The translations under genes and the position numbers were made by a program. From Micrococcaceae bacterium UBA7136 (GTDB lineage: Bacteria; Actinomycetota; Actinomycetes; Actinomycetales; Micrococcaceae): a stretch of 5,167 bases of DNA. This document shows, piece by piece, positions 1-5,167 of the stretch. Within the stretch, counting starts at the first letter, position 1, and every line of letters starts with the position of its first letter. Under the pieces are notes generated by a model. It was not told where the DNA came from. It saw nothing but the letters and a program-made list of their open reading frames with translations, and searched no databases. The stretch is from positions 1 to 5,167 of the forward strand of contig DKXC01000157.1 in assembly GCA_002492045.1 (NCBI GenBank), given 5' to 3'.

Positions 1-1
1 G

Positions 2-211
2 CTCTTACGCGGCCCCCTCAAACTAAGTGCCAACCTAACTAGTCCCCTCAACCAGGCCCTAGACCGGGGAGAACTCAGCGCTCGCGGCTATGACCGGGTG
101 CTACGGACGGCCTGGACTATTGCCGATCTTGAGGGCCTGACTGCTCCTGGACGGGAGCAACTGGAACTGGCCCTCTACTTTAGGAACCTACAGCAGGAAA
201 GGAAGCTCTAG
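2..211 (+). CDS. comM: ComM/YifB family Mg-chelatase-like AAA+ ATPase, C-terminal end only (5' partial)
   Basis: Only the last 69 codons are inside the window; the frame is open from base 2 and stops at TAG 209-211. The peptide reads LDRGELSARGYDRVLRTAW, followed by TIADLEGLTAPGREQLELAL and YFR. This matches the conserved C-terminal domain of Mg-chelatase-subunit-ChlI-like proteins of the YifB/ComM type, whose hallmark is the 'S-x-R-x-x-x-R-x-x-R-x-A-x-T-I-A-D-L' helix carrying the sensor-2-type arginines. In the family, ComM is a hexameric helicase that promotes branch migration when transforming single-stranded DNA is integrated into the chromosome; it is cytoplasmic. The Walker A and B motifs lie upstream, outside the window. 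The stop is two bases before the dprA start and the dprA ribosome-binding site lies inside this gene, so the two are very likely co-transcribed and translationally coupled. Family assignment is firm. The in vivo role in this organism is inferred. Confidence 0.88.
   Translation, partial: LLRGPLKLSANLTSPLNQALDRGELSARGYDRVLRTAWTIADLEGLTAPGREQLELALYFRNLQQERKL
195..205 (+). promoter_or_regulatory. Ribosome-binding site of dprA, inside the comM 3' end
   Basis: A purine run AGGAAAGGAAG lies within the last codons of comM, with 8 bases between its end and the ATG at 214. It supports ATG 214 as the dprA start and implies that ribosomes finishing comM pass directly over the dprA initiation region. A second short GGA sits immediately before the ATG but is too close to act as a normal Shine-Dalgarno site. 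Confidence 0.6.
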
Positions 212-213
212 GA

Positions 214-1473
214 ATGTACCCTAGCGACCAGAAGCCCCAAGACCTAGAAGAGATTCGGGCTGCCAGGGCAGAGATTATGCGGCTGAGCCCGCCTGAGGAT
301 AGCTACACCACCCTCTTGATTCTGCTGGTGGGGCCGGTAGCTGCCGCAGACTACCTGAGTGGACGGCAGCCCCTGACCCGACAGGTGCTCTTAGAAGCAA
401 TTGACGGGCAAGAGGGTATCAGCCAGAAGCATCTGGCTGCCCTGCTGGAGAAGGTTCAACAGCGGGCCCAGAACAACCCTCAGAAGCAGGGGATTTTGAC
501 CGGTCATCAGGAAGCTACTCTGGCCAGGGCCTGCGGGGCCTACCTGCTGGTTCCCGAGGACGATCTCTGGCCTGCTGCCCTTGATGATTTGGGGGAGCGG
601 GCCCCTTACGGGCTTTGGGTCAGGGGTGACTCAGCCCGTCTGAAAGACCTCTCTCTGGTCTCTTCTCTGGCCCTGGTGGGATCTCGGGATTCTAGTCCCT
701 ACGGTAATTCCTGCACCCAGCAGCTGGCCGGACAGCTAGCTGCCCAGGGCAAGACTATTGTCTCTGGCGGGGCCTACGGTATTGATGCCCAGGCCCATGC
801 GGCAGCCCTGGCCACTGCTTCTGGCCCCCTGCCTACCCTGGCTCTCATGGCTGGTGGCTTAGATAGGCTCTACCCCCGGTCGAATAGCGGGCTACTTGAG
901 GCTGTGGTGGAGCAGGGCCTCTTAGCCAGTGAGATTCCGCTGGGCCAGAGCCCTACTCGCTGGCGTTTTCTGCAGCGTAACCGGCTGATTGCTGCCCTAG
1001 CTTCCGCTACCGTGGTGGTCGAGGCCCGCTGGCGTTCTGGGGCCCTCAATACCGCCCATCATGCCCTAGAGCTGGGACGCCGGCTCTATGCTGTGCCCGG
1101 GCCCATTACTTCCCCTAATTCAGAGGGCTGTCACCGTCTGCTCAAGGACGGTCTGGCCCGGCTGGCTACCCGGCCTGAGGACATTCAGCCTCCTAGCTCC
1201 CTGCAGGCTAGTCACCTAGATGCCCAGGCCCAGGAGGATTCTCTCTTTGCCCCGGTGACCGACGCCCGTCAGCTGGCCTATGACCGGCTGACTGAACTTG
1301 AGCAAAGAAGCTGGGACTTACTGCCCCTACGAGGTGGCATCAGCCTAGATGCCCTGGCCCAGCAGCTGGGGCAGGCGCCTAGGCAGGTGATGCTGGCCTT
1401 GCAGAAGCTAGATTCCTCTGGCCTGGCCTGCCAGTTTGAAGGACGCTGGGTCAAGGCCCCTGCAGCTTCCTAG
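214..1473 (+). CDS. dprA: DNA-processing protein DprA (Smf), RecA loader for incoming DNA
   Basis: This 419-residue cytoplasmic protein binds single-stranded DNA taken up during natural transformation, protects it and loads RecA. Residues about 15-90 form a helical N-terminal region. The extended Rossmann (DprA/LOG-like) domain spans about 95-325 and contains VGSR (155-158), SGGAYGIDAQAH (184-195), AGGLDRLYP (213-221), ASE (238-240), the RNRLIAALA helix (255-263), VEA (269-271), SGALNTA (275-281) and VPGPI (294-298). These are the usual family landmarks and none is missing. A C-terminal winged-helix domain covers about 353-415 (GISLDALAQQLG, then the helix QVMLALQKLDSSGLA). The length is greater than short Firmicute forms (roughly 300 residues) and normal for forms with both accessory domains. 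The start is chosen from the strong ribosome-binding site at 195-205 and the 2-base gap to comM. xerC follows 56 bases after the stop. In many non-competent actinobacteria dprA is also kept, so its presence alone does not prove competence. Confidence 0.96.
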   Translation: MYPSDQKPQDLEEIRAARAEIMRLSPPEDSYTTLLILLVGPVAAADYLSGRQPLTRQVLLEAIDGQEGISQKHLAALLEKVQQRAQNNPQKQGILTGHQEATLARACGAYLLVPEDDLWPAALDDLGERAPYGLWVRGDSARLKDLSLVSSLALVGSRDSSPYGNSCTQQLAGQLAAQGKTIVSGGAYGIDAQAHAAALATASGPLPTLALMAGGLDRLYPRSNSGLLEAVVEQGLLASEIPLGQSPTRWRFLQRNRLIAALASATVVVEARWRSGALNTAHHALELGRRLYAVPGPITSPNSEGCHRLLKDGLARLATRPEDIQPPSSLQASHLDAQAQEDSLFAPVTDARQLAYDRLTELEQRSWDLLPLRGGISLDALAQQLGQAPRQVMLALQKLDSSGLACQFEGRWVKAPAAS

Positions 1474-1512
1474 AGCCTGAGGCAGGGCCAGCCGGTAGAC
1501 TGGGGGAGAGCG

Positions 1513-1519
1513 AAGGGAG
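1513..1519 (+). promoter_or_regulatory. Ribosome-binding site of xerC
   Basis: AAGGGAG lies 10 bases before the ATG at 1530, in the otherwise featureless 56-base dprA-xerC gap (1474-1529). I see no convincing -35/-10 pair or hairpin in this gap, so xerC is probably read from the upstream operon transcript. The site supports ATG 1530 over a later start. Confidence 0.5.
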
Positions 1520-1529
1520 TTCAGGGACC

Positions 1530-2513
1530 ATGACCCTAGAGAAAGAGGACCTACCCACCACCCTCAAGATTGGGGCTACACCCTTAGGTGAGGACCAAGA
1601 ACTCTCCCAGGCCCTGGACATCTACTGGCGCTATCTGACCTATGAGCTGCATCGGTCTGAGGCTACCGTTACTGCTTACCTGAGTGACCTGGGGGATTTC
1701 TTTGCCTTTGCCGCTCGGGCAGGACGCAACCATCTGAGCCAGATCGATACTGCCCTGATTCGGTCCTGGCTCTCTGGCCACCACTCCAGGGGAGCAGCCT
1801 CCTCCTCCATGGCCCGGCGTACCTCTAGCCTGCGGGCCTTCTTCGCCTGGGCTGAGGAGGAAGACCTGCTGGACGCTAACCCCACTCATCGGATCTCTAG
1901 CCCTAAGAAAACCAAGCACCTGCCGGCCGTCCTCAAACAAAAGCAGGTTGAGCAGCTGCTTGAAACCCTGAACCAGGCCCTGGCTCAGAACCCAGCTGAC
2001 CCCAGGCTCCTGCGGCTGCTAGCTGTAGTAGAGCTGCTCTATTCTTCGGGCCTGCGGATTTCAGAGCTAACCGGCCTAGACCTCACCAGCATCAACCGAA
2101 CCAATAACACCCTGCGGGTGCTGGGCAAGGGACAAAAAGAACGGGTCGTTCCCTTAGGGCTTCCGGCCCTGGGGGCGGTAGACCGTTGGCTGACCCAGGG
2201 ACGCCCCCAATGGGTCAAGGCTCAAAGCCCCCTTCCCCTAGCCCTCTTTCTGGGGCCGCGGGGTGGCCGGGCCAATCCCCGGCAGATTCGGCAGGATCTG
2301 ACCCAGCTACTCTCTACCCTCCAAGACAGCCAGGCTTCAGGGGCCCACGTCTTTCGGCACACAGCCGCAACCCACCTGCTGGATGGGGGAGCAGATTTGA
2401 GAACCGTCCAGGAGTTCCTGGGCCATGCCTCCCTGGCCACCACCCAAATTTATACCCATGTGTCGGTAGAGCGGCTGGCTGCTGCCTACCAGCAGGCCCA
2501 CCCCCGGGCCTAG
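1530..2513 (+). CDS. xerC: Site-specific tyrosine recombinase XerC
   Basis: This is a 327-residue tyrosine recombinase. Xer enzymes cut and rejoin DNA at the chromosomal dif site through a covalent 3'-phosphotyrosine link, resolving chromosome dimers before cell division with FtsK. The N-terminal SAM-like core-binding domain covers about 25-120 (HRSEATVTAYLSDLGDFFAF, then RRTSSLRAFFAWAEE). The catalytic domain covers about 132-325. The full catalytic set is visible: R176 (SSGLRISEL), K200 (GKGQKERVVPLG), H273 and R276 (HVFRHTAATHLLDGG), H299 (LGHASLATTQ) and the nucleophile Y308 (IYTHV). The C-terminal ending AAAYQQAHPRA resembles XerC more than XerD or a phage integrase, and the position beside dprA fits xerC. 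The protein is about 25 residues longer at the N-terminus than typical 300-residue Xer proteins; the extension is acidic and polar with no recognisable domain. The stop at 2511-2513 faces the convergent aceE gene. Function is firm; the C-versus-D name is less so. Confidence 0.94.
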   Translation: MTLEKEDLPTTLKIGATPLGEDQELSQALDIYWRYLTYELHRSEATVTAYLSDLGDFFAFAARAGRNHLSQIDTALIRSWLSGHHSRGAASSSMARRTSSLRAFFAWAEEEDLLDANPTHRISSPKKTKHLPAVLKQKQVEQLLETLNQALAQNPADPRLLRLLAVVELLYSSGLRISELTGLDLTSINRTNNTLRVLGKGQKERVVPLGLPALGAVDRWLTQGRPQWVKAQSPLPLALFLGPRGGRANPRQIRQDLTQLLSTLQDSQASGAHVFRHTAATHLLDGGADLRTVQEFLGHASLATTQIYTHVSVERLAAAYQQAHPRA

Positions 2514-2531
2514 AGATTTATTCATTAGGGC

Positions 2532-2570
2532 GGGCTAGGCTTGCAGACTCGCGCTTGCCTTCGCCTACCC
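2532..2570 (+). other. Weak hairpin just downstream of xerC
   Basis: GGGCTAGGC (2532-2540) can pair with GCCTACCC (2563-2570) if one C is bulged, leaving a 22-base loop. No T-run follows; the sequence continues TTCCTAAAAGAG. It could slow or partly end xerC transcription, but the long loop and missing U-tract make it a poor intrinsic terminator. It may be chance. Confidence 0.2.
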
Positions 2571-2572
2571 TT

Positions 2573-2621
2573 CCTAAAAGAGAGAAAGGGCCCTCCTCCC
2601 CGTTAGGGAAGAAGGGCCCTT
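2573..2621 (-). terminator. Rho-independent terminator of aceE
   Basis: Arms 2586-2601 and 2606-2621 form a stem around the 4-base loop 2602-2605 (TAAC on the minus strand). Read on the minus strand, all 16 positions pair: 14 Watson-Crick pairs plus two G-U pairs. The stem is followed by the U-rich tail TTTCTCTCTTTTA, running into 2573-2585. The stem begins 44 bases after the aceE stop. Read on the plus strand, the two G-U pairs become C-A mismatches, and the following bases (ACTAGCAGTT) are not U-rich, so the element should work well for aceE and only weakly, if at all, for xerC. Each arm carries the palindrome AGGGCCCT, so the two arms also look like direct repeats of it. Confidence 0.85.
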
Positions 2622-2665
2622 ACTAGCAGTTCCAACCGCTAGGGCTAGAGCAGCCCCAAGGAGGA

Positions 2666-5167
2666 TTAGTCCTCGGTTGAAGCAGGAGCTGCTGCGTTGA
2701 CGTTAGCCAGATCGTACTTGGCGAAAGCCTTGGCAGGAGCGTCCGCAGGGACTTCGCCACGCTTGGCCAGCATCTGCAGGGTACGAACCACAACAGATTC
2801 AGCATCAACCTTGAAGAAGCGGCGGGCGCCAGCACGGGTATCGGAGAAGCCGAAGCCGTCGGTGCCCAGGGTCGCAAACTCGTTGGGCAGGAACTGGCGG
2901 ACGCCGTCCATGAGATCGGACTGGTAGTCAGAGACAGCGATGACCGGGCCGGTTGCACCTTCCATCTGCTGGGCGATGAAGGGGGTGCGGGGGGTAGCTG
3001 CAGGGTTCTCTAGCAGCTCACGCTCAGCCTCGAGGCCGTCGCGACGCAGGTTGGTCCAGGAGGTAACAGACCAGACGTCGGCAGAAACGCCCCAGTCCTC
3101 AGCCAGCAGCTGCTGGGCCTTCTGGGCCCAGGGAACAGCCACACCGGAGGCCAGAATCTGGGCCCGGGGGCCGTCGTTCTTAGCCTCAGACAGGCGGTAG
3201 ATACCGCCCAGCAGACCCTTAACATCCAGGTTCTCAGGCTCAGCCGGGTGCTGGATGGGCTCGTTGTAGACGGTGATGTAGTACATGACGTTATGGTCTT
3301 CGTCGCCATTGCCGTACATGTGCTCAATACCGCGCTTAACGATGTGGGCGATTTCGTAGCCGTAGGCCGGATCGTAGTGAACAATCGCGGGGTTGGTACC
3401 AGCCAGGATGGGGGAGTGACCGTCAGCGTGCTGCAGACCCTCACCGGTCAGGGTGGTACGGCCAGCGGTTGCACCCATGATGAAGCCACGGGTCAGCTGG
3501 TCGGCGGCAGCCCAGAAGGAGTCGCCGGTGCGCTGGAAACCGAACATGGAGTAGAAGATGTAGACCGGAATCATGGGCTCGCCATGGGTGTCGTAGGAGG
3601 AACCTACGGCGGTCAGGGCAGAAGCTGCACCGGCCTCGTTAATACCCACGTGGATGATCTTGCCCTCGGGGGATTCCTTGTAGGTCAGCATCAGTTCACG
3701 GTCAACGGGCAGGTAGTTCTGGCCGTTGGGGTTGTAAATCTTGGCGCTGGGGAAGTAGGAGTCCATGCCGAAGGTACGGGCCTCATCGGGGATGATGGGC
3801 ACGATACGGTGGCCGAAGTCCTTCTCACGCATGAGGTCCTTGAGCAGGCGGACGAAGGTCATGGTAGTCGCAGCCTGCTGCTTGCCAGTGCCCTTGAGAG
3901 AACCCTTGTAGGCCTTCTCAGAAGGCAGGGTAATCTCGGGCTGAGTGTTCTTGCGGGAGGGGATAAAACCGCCCAGGGCCTCACGGCGGGCCATGAGGTA
4001 CTTGTACTCCTCGGAGTCCTTGCCGGGGTGGTAGTAGGGCGGGTTGTAGAGGTCCTTCTCCAGCTCAGCGTCAGAGATGGGGATACGCAGGTGGTCACGG
4101 AAGTTCTTGATGTCTTCCATGGTCATCTTCTTCATCTGGTGGGTGGCGTTACGGGCCTCGAAGGAGGGGCCCAGGCCGTAACCCTTAACAGACTGAGCCA
4201 GAATAACGGTGGGCTGGCCCTTGTGCTCCATAGCTGCCTTGAAGGCAGAGTAGACCTTCTTGTAGTCGTGGGCGCCACGCTTGAGGGCCCAGATTTCGTC
4301 GTCGGTCATATCCGCAACCAGTTCCTTGGTCTCGGGGGTCTGACCGAAGAAGTGCTCACGGATGAAGCCACCGGACTCGGCCCGGTAGGTCTGGTAGTCG
4401 CCGTCGCGGGTCTCGTTCATGATCCGAACCAGCTCACCAGACTTGTCCTTCTCGAGCAGGGCGTCCCACTCGCGGCCCCAGAGGACCTTGATGACGTTCC
4501 AGCCGGCACCGCGGAAGAAGCCCTCGAGCTCCTGCACAATCTTGCCGTTACCGCGGACGGGGCCGTCCAGGCGCTGCAGGTTGCAGTTAACCACGAAGGT
4601 CAGGTTATCTAGCTTGTCGTTGGCGGCTAGCTGCAGGGCACCGCGTGACTCGGGCTCGTCCATTTCGCCGTCGCCCAGGAAGGCCCAGACGTGCTGCTGG
4701 GAGGTGTCCTTGATACCGCGGTTGTGCAGGTATTTGTTGAACTGAGCCTGGTGGATGGCGTTAAGGGGGCCAAGGCCCATAGAAACGGTGGGGAACTGCC
4801 AGAAATCAGGCAGGTTCCGGGGGTGGGGGTAGGAGGGCAGGTGGTGGCCCTTCTTGGTCTTCTCCTGGCGGAAGCCGTCCAGGTCTTCCTCAGTCAGGCG
4901 ACCTTCTAGGAAGGCACGGGCGTAGTTACCGGGGGAAGAGTGACCCTGGAAGAAGACCTGGTCGCCACCGCCGGGGTGGTTGCGGCCACGGAAGAAGTGG
5001 TTGAAGCCTACCTCGTAGAGGGTTGCTACACCAGCGTAGGAGGAGATGTGGCCACCGACGCCGATGCCGGCCTTCTGGGCCCGGTGAACCATCATGGCTG
5101 CGTTCCAGCGCATGTAGGCCCGGTAGCGGCGCTCTAGCTGCTCGTCGCCGGGGTATTCAGGCTCCTG
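2666..5167 (-). CDS. aceE: Pyruvate dehydrogenase E1 component, homodimeric type (5' partial)
   Basis: E1 decarboxylates pyruvate on thiamine diphosphate and transfers the acetyl group to the lipoyl groups of E2, feeding acetyl-CoA into the TCA cycle; it acts in the cytoplasm. The window holds 833 codons plus TAA (2666-2668). The frame remains open to base 5167, beginning QEPEYPGDEQLERRYRAY before MRWNAAMM, so the ATG at 5113 is internal and roughly 65-85 N-terminal residues are missing. Counting from that internal Met as 1, I see H22 (GGHISSYAG) and H58 (QGHSSPG), the Mg-ThDP motif GDGEMDEPES (147-156) with N178 and Q180 in VVNCNLQRLDG, H325 (RNATHQMKK), the catalytic glutamate E493 (GINEAGAAS) and H562 (GLQHADGH). 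By remembered E. coli AceE numbering these align with H106, H142, D230/N260/Q262, H407, E571 and H640. The C-terminal domain (about 620-800) ends in a short Ala-rich acidic tail. There is no lipoyl domain, as expected. It is convergent with xerC and followed by its own terminator. The promoter is outside the window. Confidence 0.97.
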   Translation of the reverse strand, partial: QEPEYPGDEQLERRYRAYMRWNAAMMVHRAQKAGIGVGGHISSYAGVATLYEVGFNHFFRGRNHPGGGDQVFFQGHSSPGNYARAFLEGRLTEEDLDGFRQEKTKKGHHLPSYPHPRNLPDFWQFPTVSMGLGPLNAIHQAQFNKYLHNRGIKDTSQQHVWAFLGDGEMDEPESRGALQLAANDKLDNLTFVVNCNLQRLDGPVRGNGKIVQELEGFFRGAGWNVIKVLWGREWDALLEKDKSGELVRIMNETRDGDYQTYRAESGGFIREHFFGQTPETKELVADMTDDEIWALKRGAHDYKKVYSAFKAAMEHKGQPTVILAQSVKGYGLGPSFEARNATHQMKKMTMEDIKNFRDHLRIPISDAELEKDLYNPPYYHPGKDSEEYKYLMARREALGGFIPSRKNTQPEITLPSEKAYKGSLKGTGKQQAATTMTFVRLLKDLMREKDFGHRIVPIIPDEARTFGMDSYFPSAKIYNPNGQNYLPVDRELMLTYKESPEGKIIHVGINEAGAASALTAVGSSYDTHGEPMIPVYIFYSMFGFQRTGDSFWAAADQLTRGFIMGATAGRTTLTGEGLQHADGHSPILAGTNPAIVHYDPAYGYEIAHIVKRGIEHMYGNGDEDHNVMYYITVYNEPIQHPAEPENLDVKGLLGGIYRLSEAKNDGPRAQILASGVAVPWAQKAQQLLAEDWGVSADVWSVTSWTNLRRDGLEAERELLENPAATPRTPFIAQQMEGATGPVIAVSDYQSDLMDGVRQFLPNEFATLGTDGFGFSDTRAGARRFFKVDAESVVVRTLQMLAKRGEVPADAPAKAFAKYDLANVNAAAPASTED

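Noticed and set aside
1584..1940. Minus-strand open frames opposite the xerC 5' half (also 1676-1885, 2222-2443 and 2337-2525)
   Set aside because: They are antisense shadows of xerC with low-complexity composition and no recognisable domain.
1530..2513. Reading the tyrosine recombinase as a phage or integron integrase marking a mobile element
   Set aside because: The C-terminus and size fit housekeeping XerC. It sits in the comM-dprA context, and no tRNA, att-like direct repeats, excisionase or cassette genes are nearby.
2186..2626. Plus-strand open frame overlapping the xerC 3' half and running into the terminator
   Set aside because: It is Pro/Gly/Ser-rich, lies in another frame of a well-supported recombinase gene, has no ribosome-binding site of note and ends inside the terminator stem.
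2514..2665. Possible dif site or small RNA gene in the convergent intergenic region
   Set aside because: I see no 28-bp dif-like pair of Xer half-sites. Beyond the two hairpins there is no promoter-like sequence, so terminator function explains the main structure.
3248..4612. A 454-codon open frame on the plus strand opposite aceE
   Set aside because: It is fully antisense to a gene with unmistakable AceE motifs. Its translation is a Val/Gly/Leu-rich string typical of the reverse complement of biased GC-rich codons, with no domain I recognise. The shorter plus-strand frames at 2697-3200, 4419-4909 and 4940-5137 are the same kind of shadow.
5113..5113. ATG at 5113 as the aceE start
   Set aside because: The frame continues without a stop to the window edge, and the upstream residues (PGDEQLERRYRAY) match conserved AceE sequence, so this Met is internal.

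Overview
This window looks like chromosomal DNA from a GC-rich actinomycete. The best guess is a member of the Micrococcales close to the Micrococcaceae (Arthrobacter/Rothia type), judged from the style of AceE and DprA. The genus is inferred from memory of the families, not proven. No plasmid, phage, insertion-sequence, CRISPR or RNA-gene signature was found. The content is ordinary core-genome material, and I do not see a new biological system in it.

Left half, plus strand (1-2513): three co-directional DNA-processing genes. The window opens in the last 69 codons of a ComM/YifB-type Mg-chelatase-like AAA+ protein (a branch-migration helicase in transformation). Two bases after its stop comes dprA (DNA-processing protein A, the RecA loader for incoming single-stranded DNA). 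After a 56-base gap comes a complete XerC-type tyrosine recombinase with all six catalytic residues. comM-dprA-xerC is a known actinobacterial gene order and is probably one operon. ComM and DprA act on transforming DNA, and XerC resolves chromosome dimers at dif.

Middle (2514-2665): a 152-base convergent intergenic region. It holds a strong rho-independent terminator with a 16-bp stem and a U-rich tail that works for the minus strand, i.e. for aceE. There is also a weak hairpin just after xerC.

Right half, minus strand (2666-5167): aceE, the homodimeric E1 component of pyruvate dehydrogenase. It is complete at the C-terminus, and its N-terminus runs off the right edge. The reading frame stays open to the last base of the window, so the internal ATG at 5113 is not the true start. 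All main thiamine-diphosphate and catalytic residues are present. The several long frames opposite it on the plus strand are antisense shadows.
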